Shown in pieces: positions 11,363 through 19,496 of a stretch of 64,000 nt of DNA. Source of the stretch: Kordia sp. TARA_039_SRF (GTDB taxonomy: Bacteria > Bacteroidota > Bacteroidia > Flavobacteriales > Flavobacteriaceae); contig SMNH02000004.1 in assembly GCA_006383075.2 (NCBI GenBank), positions 186,001 to 250,000 on the forward strand, written 5' to 3'. The notes beneath the pieces were generated by a model that saw nothing but the letters and a program-made list of their open reading frames with translations, was not told the DNA's origin and made no database searches. Made by a program: the position numbers and the translations under genes. Numbering within the stretch: position 1 is the first letter of the stretch; each line of letters opens with the position of its first letter.

Positions 11363-12913
11363 ATGGACGCAGTTTTAGACTTTTTAGGAAACATTTCTTG
11401 GTGGATGTGGATTTTGATTGTATTACTCATCATCGCCATTAGAGACATTTTACAACGAAAACACACCATTAGTCATAATTATCCTATTGTGGGACACATT
11501 CGGTACATGTTTGAAAGTATTGGTCCTGAAATTCGACAATATTTTGTAGCGAACAATCGTGAAGAATTACCCTTTAACCGAATCGAGCGCGGCTGGATTT
11601 ACGCTTCTGCAAAAAAGCAAAACAATTATGAAGGTTTCGGAACCGATAGAGATATTTACGCGCATCATCACATGTTTATCAACAACGCCATGATGCCGTA
11701 CAAAGTTCCTGAAAATCATCCAAATGCAACAGATACGTCATTTTTGCCTTGTGCCAAAGTCATGGGCGAATTCAACAAAAGAAAACGTCCGTATCGTCCA
11801 GCTTCAATCATTAATGTATCTGCTATGAGTTTCGGTTCGCTTTCCGCCAAAGCGATAGAATCGTTAAACAAAGGTGTCAAATTAGCACACGCTTATCACA
11901 ACACAGGCGAAGGTGGTTTATCGCCGTATCACAGTTACGGTGGCGATGTCATTTTTCATTTTGGAACAGGATATTTTGGCGTACGTGCGGAAGATGGCGG
12001 TTTTTCCATGGAGAAAATGGTGAAATTGGTAGAAGAAAATCCATTCATTAGAGCCATCGAAGTAAAGTTATCACAAGGCGCTAAACCAGGAAAAGGTGGT
12101 GTGTTGCCTGGAAAAAAGATTACACCTGAAATTGCAAAAATTCGCGGTGTAGAAGTTGGAAAAGATGTATTATCTCCTCCAAATCATAAAGCATTTTCCA
12201 CTGTGCCAGAATTGGTCGATTTTGTAGAAGCCATCGCAGAAGCAACGGGATTGCCTGTCGGAATTAAAGCGGCGATTGGAAAACTAGACCAATGGGAAGA
12301 ATTGGCAAACATCATGAAACAAACAGGTAAAGGACCTGACTTTATTGCTGTAGATGGCGGTGAAGGCGGAACGGGCGCAGCGCCACCGAGTTTTGCCGAT
12401 CATGTATCGTTGCCTTGGGTATACGGTTTTGCCGATTTGTACAAATTGTTTCAAGAAAAAGGATTGACAGAGCGTATTGTTTTTATAGGAAGTGGAAAAT
12501 TAGGCTTTCCAGCCAAAGCGGCAATGGCGTTTGCTATGGGCGTCGATTGTATCAATGTCGCACGCGAAGCCATGATGAGTATTGGTTGTATTCAAGCGCA
12601 AGTTTGTCATACCAATCGTTGTCCGGCTGGTGTAGCAACACAAAGCAAATGGTTGCAAAACGGGATTGATCCTACGTTAAAATCAGAGCGTTTGGCGCAG
12701 TATTTTAGAACTTTCCGAAAGGAATTTATCGAAATCACACATGCGGCAGGTTACGAACATCCGTGTCAATTTACTATGAAAGATGTGGTGATGAATGTTG
12801 ACGACCATCATTTGTCAAAAGATTTAGACCTAGCATATGATTATCAAAAAACACCTGTACCTTTTCACGGAATGCAGTCTTTAAAGGATTGTTCCTTTTT
12901 GGGTGGAAAGTAG
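11363..12913 (+). CDS. FMN-binding glutamate synthase-like protein
   Basis: This 516-residue protein matches the central FMN/iron-sulphur domain of the glutamate synthase large chain, without the glutaminase domain. An N-terminal membrane segment (WWMWILIVLLIIAI, residues about 13-26) suggests membrane attachment. The barrel shows FMN-phosphate motifs (IAVDGGEGGTGAAP, FIGSGKLGFPAKAA) and the cluster cysteines in CIQAQVCHTNRCPAGVA. It is common in Bacteroidota, and whether it makes glutamate is not established to my knowledge. It is probably cotranscribed with the amidohydrolase 6 bases upstream. Confidence 0.9.
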   Translation: MDAVLDFLGNISWWMWILIVLLIIAIRDILQRKHTISHNYPIVGHIRYMFESIGPEIRQYFVANNREELPFNRIERGWIYASAKKQNNYEGFGTDRDIYAHHHMFINNAMMPYKVPENHPNATDTSFLPCAKVMGEFNKRKRPYRPASIINVSAMSFGSLSAKAIESLNKGVKLAHAYHNTGEGGLSPYHSYGGDVIFHFGTGYFGVRAEDGGFSMEKMVKLVEENPFIRAIEVKLSQGAKPGKGGVLPGKKITPEIAKIRGVEVGKDVLSPPNHKAFSTVPELVDFVEAIAEATGLPVGIKAAIGKLDQWEELANIMKQTGKGPDFIAVDGGEGGTGAAPPSFADHVSLPWVYGFADLYKLFQEKGLTERIVFIGSGKLGFPAKAAMAFAMGVDCINVAREAMMSIGCIQAQVCHTNRCPAGVATQSKWLQNGIDPTLKSERLAQYFRTFRKEFIEITHAAGYEHPCQFTMKDVVMNVDDHHLSKDLDLAYDYQKTPVPFHGMQSLKDCSFLGGK

Positions 12914-12919
12914 TTTTTT

Positions 12920-13055
12920 GGGTGTTGGATGTTTGTTGTTTTGAATGTTGAATTTTAAATGCGTTCTTTCAAAAAACAAAACAAAAAAACACATATTAAA
13001 ACACTTACACATTTAAAATTGAATAATATTTCTGAAGATTGCACATCTAATACCC
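12920..13055. repeat. imperfect long inverted repeat
   Basis: The gap between the GltB-like and DCC genes is largely self-complementary. AATTTTAAATG (12951-12961) pairs perfectly with CATTTAAAATT (13010-13020). Farther out, GGGTGTTGGATGT (12920-12932) pairs with ACATCTAATACCC (13043-13055) through two G-U wobbles. It is probably a degenerate intergenic repeat, with possible terminator or RNA-stability function. Confidence 0.55.
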
Positions 13056-13120
13056 AAAACCCAATACCTAAAACCATTTCAATATCGTATCTTTGTAAAA
13101 CAGTTTGAAAAGACTTAAAA

Positions 13121-13540
13121 ATGATAGATTCCTTACCAAAAGATAAAAAGATTGTGCTGTTTGACGGAGTTTGCAACTTGTGCAACGGTTTTGTTGATAA
13201 AATCATTGCGAAAGACAAAAATGATGTGTTTCGTTTTGCATCGTTGCAATCAGACATTGGTGTGGAAATTCAGAAGCATTTGCAGCTCAATCCCGAACAA
13301 TTGGATTCTGTGATTTTGTATGAACCTGGTGTTGCGTATTATCACAAATCGCAAGCGGCGTTACGTATTTTAAACGAATTTGGCGGCGCTTGGAAATTGA
13401 TGCAAATCTTTCGTGTGTTGCCAAAATTCCTAAATGATGCTGTCTATAATTTCGTTGCCAAATACCGTTATAAATGGTTTGGGCAAAAGGAAACCTGCAG
13501 AATGCCGACGCCTGAGGAGCGTGCGAAGTTTTTGGGGTAG
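13121..13540 (+). CDS. DCC family thiol-disulfide oxidoreductase (DUF393)
   Basis: This is a small cytoplasmic thioredoxin-like protein of the DCC family. The 139 residues begin MIDSLPKDKKIVLFDGVCNL, and the family motif DGVCNLCN carries the paired cysteines. The family's substrate is not firmly known. An exact TAnnTTTG box (TATCTTTG, 13088-13095) lies 25 bases before the ATG. The stop codon abuts the stop of hisIE on the other strand with no bases between, so the two genes converge without room for a terminator. Confidence 0.9.
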   Translation: MIDSLPKDKKIVLFDGVCNLCNGFVDKIIAKDKNDVFRFASLQSDIGVEIQKHLQLNPEQLDSVILYEPGVAYYHKSQAALRILNEFGGAWKLMQIFRVLPKFLNDAVYNFVAKYRYKWFGQKETCRMPTPEERAKFLG

Positions 13541-14140
13541 TTACTTCTCCCGACTCTTTAAAACCTTCACAATATCATTCAACGTAAATCCTTTTGCTTG
13601 CAGTAGAATTAGGTAATGAAACAACAAATCCGCACTTTCGTTCAAGAATAAATCGTCGTTGTCATCTTTGGCTTCAATCACGGTTTCTATGGCTTCTTCG
13701 CCTACTTTTTGCGCGATTTTATTAATGCCTTTTCGGAACAAAGATGCTACATAACTTTTTTCATCTTCCTGATTTTCTTTACGGTTTTGAATGGTGCTTT
13801 CTAACTGTGATAAAAATCCAAACGTTTGCGTGTTTTCTTCATTCCAACACGTATCGGAACCTTTGTGACACGTTGGTCCAACAGGTTGCACTTTGATGAG
13901 TAAGGTATCTTCATCACAATCGTTTTGAATACTGACAAGATTTAAAAAGTTACCACTTTCCTCTCCTTTTGTCCACAAACGTTGCTTGGTTCTACTGAAA
14001 AACGTTACTTTTTTGGTTTCCACCGTTTTGTTGTAGGCTTCTTCATTCATAAAACCCAGCATCAGCACGTTTTTCGTTTCACTATCTTGAATAATCGCAG
14101 GGACTAATCCGTCGTTATTTTTGTTGAAGTTAATAGTCAT
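13541..14140 (-). CDS. hisI: bifunctional phosphoribosyl-AMP cyclohydrolase / phosphoribosyl-ATP pyrophosphatase
   Basis: This gene catalyses the second and third steps of histidine synthesis. The 199 residues hold an N-terminal HisI cyclohydrolase domain (LVPAIIQDSETKNVLMLGFM; zinc-site motifs NDCDEDTLL and GPTCHKGSDTCW) fused to a C-terminal HisE domain (SYVASLFRKGINKIAQKVGE, EAIETVIEAKDDN). It is the last gene of the leftward his operon. The HisI-HisE fusion is usual in this phylum. Confidence 0.96.
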   Translation of the reverse strand: MTINFNKNNDGLVPAIIQDSETKNVLMLGFMNEEAYNKTVETKKVTFFSRTKQRLWTKGEESGNFLNLVSIQNDCDEDTLLIKVQPVGPTCHKGSDTCWNEENTQTFGFLSQLESTIQNRKENQEDEKSYVASLFRKGINKIAQKVGEEAIETVIEAKDDNDDLFLNESADLLFHYLILLQAKGFTLNDIVKVLKSREK

Positions 14141-14289
14141 TATAGTATTGAGATATTAGTAGTGAGTATTAGGATATAACTCGCTCTTTATGTGTTTATA
14201 TACTTATATTTTACTGTAAAATTTATTAGAATTCTCTTAATTTTCTTTGATAGTATCTAAATACTAATATCTCAGTACTCAATACTATA
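14141..14289. repeat. self-complementary intergenic repeat between hisF and hisI
   Basis: TATAGTATTGAG (14141-14152) is the perfect reverse complement of CTCAATACTATA (14278-14289). The inner flanks (ATATTAGTAGTGAGTATT and AATACTAATATCTCAG) are also largely complementary. The same wording, TAGTATTGAG-AT-TTAGTA-TGAGTATT, recurs at 15920-15950 and 16799-16867 in this operon, so it is a local repeat family. Confidence 0.7.
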
Positions 14290-14294
14290 TTATT

Positions 14295-15050
14295 TTAGAT
14301 TCTCACATCAATTCCATTTGTCTTCAGATATTGTTTGAGTGCTGGAATTGGAATTTCTTTAAAATGAAATACGCTTGCAGCCAAAGCAGCATCTGCTTTT
14401 CCTTCTACAAACGTGTCTTTAAAGTGTTCCATATTTCCTGCACCGCCAGAGGCAATAATCGGGATGTTGACGATTTCTGAAAGTGTAGCCAACGCTTCAT
14501 TAGCAAAACCATTTTTTGTTCCGTCGTGATTCATGGATGTAAATAGAATTTCTCCCGCGCCACGCTGTTCCACTTCTTTTGCCCAATCGAACAATTTGAT
14601 GTCTGTGGGTACTTTTCCTCCTACCAAATGCACCATCCATTCGCCATCAATTTGCTTTGCGTCAATCGCAATCACAATACACTGATTTCCAAATTTGGAC
14701 GCCAATTCGTTGATTAATGCTGGACGTTTTACAGCGGCAGAGTTGATAGAAACTTTGTCCGCGCCCGCTTGCAACATTCTATCCACATCTTCTACAGAGG
14801 AAATTCCACCACCAACCGTAAATGGAATATCTACTTGCACTGCCACGTCTAAGACTAATTTTTGCAAGGTTTTCCTGCGTTCTTCCGTTGCGGAAATGTC
14901 TAAAAACACCAATTCGTCCGCGCCTTCGTCGGCGTAAATTTTCGCTAATTCCACAGGATCTCCCGCATCACGGAGATTGACAAAATTGACACCTTTTACG
15001 GTGCGTCCGTTTTTGATATCTAAACAAGGAATAATTCTTTTTGTGAGCAT
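14295..15050 (-). CDS. hisF: imidazole glycerol phosphate synthase, cyclase subunit
   Basis: HisF uses ammonia from HisH to close the imidazole ring, giving imidazole glycerol phosphate and AICAR. The ATG at 15050 gives the canonical start [20 protein letters not shown]; the longer reading from 15104 adds 18 residues encoded by an upstream repeat and is rejected. The (beta-alpha)8 barrel shows the catalytic Asp of CLDIKNG, the phosphate-binding VGGGISS and IIASGGAGN, and [10 protein letters not shown]. Length is 251 residues, as usual. Confidence 0.96.
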   Translation of the reverse strand: MLTKRIIPCLDIKNGRTVKGVNFVNLRDAGDPVELAKIYADEGADELVFLDISATEERRKTLQKLVLDVAVQVDIPFTVGGGISSVEDVDRMLQAGADKVSINSAAVKRPALINELASKFGNQCIVIAIDAKQIDGEWMVHLVGGKVPTDIKLFDWAKEVEQRGAGEILFTSMNHDGTKNGFANEALATLSEIVNIPIIASGGAGNMEHFKDTFVEGKADAALAASVFHFKEIPIPALKQYLKTNGIDVRI

Positions 15051-15066
15051 TTTTTTTGTCTTTATT

Positions 15067-15149
15067 ACGTCTTTGCGATCTCCAACTTGATTGGAGAGAA
15101 GCAATCTGTTACTATGAGATTACTTCGTCATACTTCCTCGTAATGACGT
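15067..15149. repeat. REP-like cruciform element (GTCTTTGCGA...TCGTAATGAC type)
   Basis: This element, about 83 bases long, lies between hisA and hisF. The outer arms ACGTCTTTGCGA and TCGTAATGACGT pair with one mismatch. Inside are two hairpins: CTCCAA/TTGGAG (15080-15096), and GAAGCAATCT with AGATTACTTC (15098-15126). The arrangement matches a dispersed intergenic repeat known from many bacterial genomes; other copies should exist outside the window. Confidence 0.7.
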
Positions 15150-15157
15150 TTCTTATG

Positions 15158-15913
15158 TTACAGTAATACTTCTAGTTGTTTTAGTGATATTTTGTTTTCG
15201 TAAATCGCTTTTCCGATGATAACGCCTTCGCAGCCTAATACTTTTAATTTTGGCAATTCGTCAAAGGTTGAAATTCCGCCAGAAGCTATTAACTTTATTG
15301 GTTTCAAAGACTTCTCAACTGCGTTCGATGTGACATTTTGATTACATTCTTTTAGTATTTTTTCATAGAGTTCAAACGAAGGACCTTCTAGCATTCCGTC
15401 TTTGGCGATGTCTGTGCAAATCACGTATTCGATGCCTTTTTGTTGGTATTTTTGGATGAAAGGAATGAGTTCTTCTTCGCTTTCTTCCTGCCAGCCACTA
15501 ATTGCGATTTTTTCATTGTTGGCATCTGCGCCCAAAATAATACGTTCACTACCGTATTTTTGAATCCAATTGCTAAAAAGTTTAGGATTTTTTACCGCAA
15601 TGCTTCCGCCCGTGATTTGTTTTGCACCACTTTCAAAAGCAATCTTTAAATCTTCATCCGATTTCAATCCGCCACCAAAATCGATTTGCAAATTGGTTTT
15701 CGAAGCGACTTTTTCTAAAATCTTGTAATTAACAATATGTTTTGCCTTCGCGCCGTCTAAATCGACCATGTGTAGGTATTTAATGCCCGCGTCTTCAAAC
15801 TGTTTCGCGACTTCTAATGGACGTTCGTTGTATATTTTTTTCGTATCATAATCACCTTTGGACAGTCGCACACACTTTCCGTCAATGATGTCTATAGCTG
15901 GGATGATTCGCAT
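15158..15913 (-). CDS. hisA: ProFAR isomerase
   Basis: HisA isomerises the aminoaldose ProFAR to the aminoketose PRFAR, the fourth step of the pathway. The 251-residue (beta-alpha)8 barrel begins [20 protein letters not shown], with the catalytic Asp in PAIDIIDG. It also shows [21 protein letters not shown] and [12 protein letters not shown]. It lies between hisH and hisF as in other Bacteroidota. A Lys/Asn-rich insert near residues 195-205 ([14 protein letters not shown]) is slightly longer than in typical HisA, but the fold motifs are intact. Confidence 0.96.
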   Translation of the reverse strand: MRIIPAIDIIDGKCVRLSKGDYDTKKIYNERPLEVAKQFEDAGIKYLHMVDLDGAKAKHIVNYKILEKVASKTNLQIDFGGGLKSDEDLKIAFESGAKQITGGSIAVKNPKLFSNWIQKYGSERIILGADANNEKIAISGWQEESEEELIPFIQKYQQKGIEYVICTDIAKDGMLEGPSFELYEKILKECNQNVTSNAVEKSLKPIKLIASGGISTFDELPKLKVLGCEGVIIGKAIYENKISLKQLEVLL

Positions 15914-16210
15914 TTTTTTAGTATTGAGATGTTAGTATTGAGTATTCAGATTTGCTCGTTTTACTCGCTTTTTTTACGCTGAGCTTGTCGAAGCGTTTGT
16001 TTTTTTGTCGATTTGTCTTAACTCTTGGTTCTTGATTCTAGGCTTTACTTTTTGTCGATTTGTTAATTTGTCTTGATTCTAAAATTTACTTTCAATAACA
16101 TTCTCCAAACGTCTGTTCGAGTGGAATTCTGAAAGAATTTTGTATCGAGAACAACTTTGAAGTTCATGACATAACTAATTGCTATTGCCTATTCCCTAAT
16201 TCCTAAAACA
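15914..16210. other. 297-base repeat-rich gap between hisH and hisA
   Basis: No gene is seen. It begins with a copy of the his-operon repeat (TAGTATTGAGATGTTAGTATTG, about 15920-15941). Next is a small palindrome, ACGCT-GAGCTTGTCGA-AGCGT (15976-15996), whose core recurs at 54.5, 61.36 and 62.04 kb. Then come degenerate stretches of the TTTGTCGATTTGTCTTGACTC type, also seen at 24.4 and 61.5 kb. Confidence 0.6.
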
Positions 16211-16792
16211 TCAAAGCTTCAAAAAGTTTTCTAAAATTCTGCTTCCTGCTTTGCTGCTTTTTTCAGGATGAAATTGCACGCCGTAAAAATTATCTTTTTG
16301 CAAGGCTGATGCATACTTAATATCGTATTCACTTTCCGCTATCATTTCACTTGATTTTTTCGCGTAATAGCTGTGCACCAAGTACATATATTCGTTTTCG
16401 CGAATACCATTAAACAAGTCACTTTTTAAATTTTGAACCGTATTCCAACCGATTTGCGGTACTTTTACATTTTCGGAAAAACGCACCACTTCCGTATCAA
16501 AAATGCCCAAACCCTGCGTATTTCCTTCTTCCGATGAATTGCACATCAATTGCATTCCTAAACAAATTCCCAACACAGGTTGTGAGAGTGTCGAAATTAC
16601 CTTGTCTAACTGCGTTTCTTGCAATTTTCTCATGGCACTACTCGCCTCGCCTACACCTGGAAATATGACTTTGTCAGCGTTTCGTATTTCGTCAGTATCA
16701 TGACTCAACACGGCTTCTACACCCAATCGCTGCAACGCAAATTTGATACTTTGGATGTTCCCTGCACCGTAATTTATGATGATTGTTTTCAT
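16211..16792 (-). CDS. hisH: imidazole glycerol phosphate synthase, glutaminase subunit
   Basis: HisH hydrolyses glutamine and channels ammonia to HisF. The 193-residue class I amidotransferase shows the oxyanion strand (FPGVGEASSAM), the nucleophile elbow VLGICLGMQLMCNSSEE with the catalytic Cys, and the His/Glu pair in YGVQFHPEKSS. It lies in the his operon between hisB and hisA. Confidence 0.96.
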   Translation of the reverse strand: MKTIIINYGAGNIQSIKFALQRLGVEAVLSHDTDEIRNADKVIFPGVGEASSAMRKLQETQLDKVISTLSQPVLGICLGMQLMCNSSEEGNTQGLGIFDTEVVRFSENVKVPQIGWNTVQNLKSDLFNGIRENEYMYLVHSYYAKKSSEMIAESEYDIKYASALQKDNFYGVQFHPEKSSKAGSRILENFLKL

Positions 16793-16798
16793 TTATCT

Positions 16799-16867
16799 TA
16801 GTATTGAGATTTTAGTAGTGAGTATTGAGATTTCTTTGAAACGTCTCAATACTAATCTCTCACTACT
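16799..16867. repeat. self-complementary repeat between hisB and hisH
   Basis: TAGTATTGAGA (16799-16809) pairs perfectly with TCTCAATACTA (16844-16854), and AGTAGTGAG (16814-16822) with CTCACTACT (16859-16867). The two pairings cross, so the RNA must choose between them. It belongs to the same family as the hisF-hisI repeat. Confidence 0.7.
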
Positions 16868-16875
16868 CATTACTT

Positions 16876-18009
16876 TTAGAGCATTCCTTTGGTTGATGGT
16901 AAAATCATTTTTTCAACATCGCGTTTTACGGCGGCTTTGATGGCTTTGGCAAACGCTTTAAAGATTGCCTCAATTTTGTGATGCTCATTGAATCCTGTGG
17001 CTTTGATGTTTAGATTTGCTTTGGCGCCGTCGGAAAACGATTTGAAAAAGTGGAAAAACATTTCTGTTGGCATTTTTCCAATCATTTCTCGGTTGAATTT
17101 CGCATCCCACATGAGCCAGTTTCTTCCTCCAAAATCTATCGCGACTTGTGCTAAACAATCGTCCATTGGCAAACAGAAACCGTAACGCTCAATTCCTAAT
17201 TTGTTTCCTAAGGCTTTCGCAAATACTTCTCCCAAAGCAATTGCTGTGTCTTCAATAGTGTGATGCTCGTCAACTTCCAAATCACCATCCACTTTGATGT
17301 CTAAATCCATTTGTCCGTGACGCGCAATTTGGTCCAACATGTGGTCGAAAAAAGCAATTCCTGTATCAATATTCGATGTTCCTGTTCCGTCAAGGTTCAA
17401 ATCGATTTGAATGTTGGTTTCGTTGGTGTTTCGCGTTAACGAAGCTGTGCGTTCTTTGGCTTTTAAATACGCATAAATTTCATCCCAATCATTCGATTCT
17501 AATCCTATAAAAGCATCCAATTCTGAACGTTTTACCGTGATTTCGTCCGTTCCCAAGAAGGTTTCATCGTTGATGTAAATGCCTTTTGCATCTAAGTTTT
17601 TCGCCAATTCAATATCCGTCAAACGATCACCAATGACAAACGAGTTTTTTAAATCGTAGGCTTCCGAAAAATATTCGGTTAATAAACCTGTGTTCGGTTT
17701 ACGTGTTGGTGCGTTGTCTTTGGCGAATGTTCTATCGATTACAATCTTATCAAACACAATTCCTTCGCCTTTTAAGGTTTGTAAGATAAAATTGTGGACT
17801 GGCCAAAAGGTATCTTCTGGATATACGTCCGTTCCCAAACCATCTTGATTGGTAATCATCACCAATTCAAAATCGAGTTCGCTGGCAATTTTTCGCAGTG
17901 CTGACAAGGCTTTTGGATAGAATTCAAGTTTTTTAAAACTGTCTATCTGCTCGTCTGCTGGTTCTTTGATGATCGTTCCGTCACGATCTATGAATAGTAC
18001 TCGTTTCAT
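16876..18009 (-). CDS. hisB: bifunctional histidinol-phosphatase / imidazoleglycerol-phosphate dehydratase
   Basis: The 377-residue protein catalyses the dehydratase step and the later histidinol-phosphate phosphatase step. The N-terminal HAD domain starts [20 protein letters not shown] with the nucleophile motif DRDGT and the later [15 protein letters not shown]. The C-terminal dehydratase domain starts about residue 188 and shows the metal-binding repeats [28 protein letters not shown] and [13 protein letters not shown]. The fused form is as in enterobacteria and many Bacteroidota. The 362 bases upstream, up to hisC, hold the GIY-YIG element. Confidence 0.97.
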   Translation of the reverse strand: MKRVLFIDRDGTIIKEPADEQIDSFKKLEFYPKALSALRKIASELDFELVMITNQDGLGTDVYPEDTFWPVHNFILQTLKGEGIVFDKIVIDRTFAKDNAPTRKPNTGLLTEYFSEAYDLKNSFVIGDRLTDIELAKNLDAKGIYINDETFLGTDEITVKRSELDAFIGLESNDWDEIYAYLKAKERTASLTRNTNETNIQIDLNLDGTGTSNIDTGIAFFDHMLDQIARHGQMDLDIKVDGDLEVDEHHTIEDTAIALGEVFAKALGNKLGIERYGFCLPMDDCLAQVAIDFGGRNWLMWDAKFNREMIGKMPTEMFFHFFKSFSDGAKANLNIKATGFNEHHKIEAIFKAFAKAIKAAVKRDVEKMILPSTKGML

Positions 18010-18020
18010 AGCTTTAGTAA

Positions 18021-18377
18021 ATGCTGAACTTGTTTCAGCATCTTTTTATTTTATTTGTAATGTTTTTAATAATTCATTTTTACTTTTAACTAAATTCCAT
18101 TTCCAGTCTTTATGCCAATTTTTCAATTGTTTTTCTCTCCTCTTCGCCAATTTCATATCATCGAAAACTTCAAAGTAAATCAAATCACAAACACTATACT
18201 TTTTCGTAAATAAAGTAGCAGTTCCTTTTTTATGCTCATTCAATCTTCTTTTTAAATTATTAGTGTATCCAATATATAATACACTTCGATTTTTATTTGA
18301 AAGAATGTAACAATAAAATTTTTGATTTGATTTAAGCATCTGGTTTCATTTAAAAAGTTCCTGAAACAAGTTCAGGA
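18021..18377. mobile_element. candidate GIY-YIG element bounded by inverted palindromes
   Basis: A 19-base palindrome, TGCTGAACTTGTTTCAGCA (18022-18040), and its counterpart CCTGAAACAAGTTCAGG (18360-18376) bracket the GIY-YIG gene. Their 15-base cores CTGAACTTGTTTCAG and CTGAAACAAGTTCAG are exact reverse complements, so they act as terminal inverted repeats. The right palindrome overlaps the hisC stop codon (18372-18374). Related palindromes without a nuclease gene stand at 30254 and 36578. Mobility is inferred; no target-site duplication was identified. Confidence 0.55.
18046..18339 (-). CDS. GIY-YIG nuclease family protein (UPF0213-like)
   Basis: A small stand-alone GIY-YIG domain of 97 residues. 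The GIY and YIG elements appear as YCYILSNK and LYIGYTNNLKRR (catalytic Arg in LKRRLNEH), with Glu in YFEVFDD and the C-terminal REKQLKNWHKDWK. There is no extra DNA-binding domain. It interrupts the his operon between hisC and hisB and is bounded by inverted palindromes. Nothing links it to histidine synthesis; it is probably a selfish or repeat-associated gene read through with the operon. Confidence 0.88.
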   Translation of the reverse strand: MLKSNQKFYCYILSNKNRSVLYIGYTNNLKRRLNEHKKGTATLFTKKYSVCDLIYFEVFDDMKLAKRREKQLKNWHKDWKWNLVKSKNELLKTLQIK

Positions 18378-19424
18378 TTTCGAAATTGATAAAAGTGTTT
18401 TTATCAATTTCTCATTCTCATCATCAGTTCCAACCGTAAATCGCAAACAATTTTCACATAACGGTTGCGTAGTACGGTTTCGAATAACGATTCCTTTGTC
18501 AACCAATTGATTATATCGAGCATTTGCATCATCTACTTTTGTCAAAATAAAGTTAGCGTCTGATGGAAATATTTTTTGAATAAAATCTATATTTTTCAAT
18601 GCTTCCGCTAGTTGCAACTTGTTTCGTTGAATTTTGTCAATTTCCTGTTGTACGCGTTCTTGATTTTCAATTCGCTCCAACGCTTTTTCTTGTGTGAGCA
18701 AATTTACGTTATATGGTGGTTTTATCCGATTTAAAACATCCACAATAGTGAGCGAAGCATAACAGACTCCGAGCCTAATACCCGCCATTCCATACGCTTT
18801 TGACAGCGTTTGGGTAATGACTAAGTTCGGAAATTCCTCTAGCCTATTCAACCAACTTTTTTGACTAGAAAAGTCTATATATGCTTCGTCAATCACTATA
18901 ATTCCGTTAAATTCTTTGAGTAATTTTTCTACTGCTTCCTCAGAAAAACTGTTTCCTGTGGGATTGTTTGGTGAGCAGAGAAAAAGTAGTTTGCTATTAT
19001 CGTCTGCCACATTTAAAATTTCAGCTACATTGGGTTGAAATGCGTTGGTTAAATACACTTCTTTTACAGCAATATTGTTGATATCCGCCAATACTTTGTA
19101 CATTCCGTAAGTTGGCGGTAATGTGATGATGTTGTCTTGTTTAGGTTCGCAAAAAGCCCTGAAAATCAAATCGAGAATTTCGTCACTTCCATTTCCTAAG
19201 ACCATGTTTTCTGGATTGCACTTTTTGACTGCTGCCAACGCTGATTTCACCTCTTTTTGTTTCGGGTCGGGATAACGATTCACGCCATTTTCAAACGGAT
19301 TTTCGTTGGCATCCAAAAATACCATATCGCTTCCGGAAGCTTTGTATTCGTCTCTTGCCGAAGAATACGGTTTGAGGGTTTTGATGTTTTCTCTGATGAG
19401 AGATTGTATGTTGAATGTGTTCAT
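18372..19424 (-). CDS. hisC: histidinol-phosphate aminotransferase
   Basis: HisC is a PLP-dependent class I/II aminotransferase forming histidinol phosphate from imidazole acetol phosphate and glutamate. The 350 residues show FLDANENPFENGVNRYPDP, the PLP-contact CSPNNPTGN, VIDEAYIDF, and the PLP lysine in TLSKAYGMAGIRLG. The last residues (SISKS) and stop overlap the palindrome at the edge of the GIY-YIG element, so the C-terminus may have been altered by insertion. Confidence 0.96.
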   Translation of the reverse strand: MNTFNIQSLIRENIKTLKPYSSARDEYKASGSDMVFLDANENPFENGVNRYPDPKQKEVKSALAAVKKCNPENMVLGNGSDEILDLIFRAFCEPKQDNIITLPPTYGMYKVLADINNIAVKEVYLTNAFQPNVAEILNVADDNSKLLFLCSPNNPTGNSFSEEAVEKLLKEFNGIIVIDEAYIDFSSQKSWLNRLEEFPNLVITQTLSKAYGMAGIRLGVCYASLTIVDVLNRIKPPYNVNLLTQEKALERIENQERVQQEIDKIQRNKLQLAEALKNIDFIQKIFPSDANFILTKVDDANARYNQLVDKGIVIRNRTTQPLCENCLRFTVGTDDENEKLIKTLLSISKS

Positions 19425-19465
19425 TTTTTTAGTTTTCGCTATTGACTTTTACTTCAATTATTAGA

Positions 19466-19483
19466 TTCCTGCCTTCGCAGGAA
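19466..19483. repeat. small palindrome between hisD and hisC
   Basis: TTCCTGC-CTTC-GCAGGAA is a 7-bp hairpin with a tetraloop. Its outer sequence ATTCCTG...CAGGAA recurs around the palindrome at 54491-54533. Confidence 0.6.
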
Positions 19484-19496
19484 AGACAAGCCGTTT

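Noticed and set aside
12955-13257. Open frame of 100 codons on the minus strand
   Set aside because: It overlaps the DCC gene and a repeat, and has no protein-like composition or start context.
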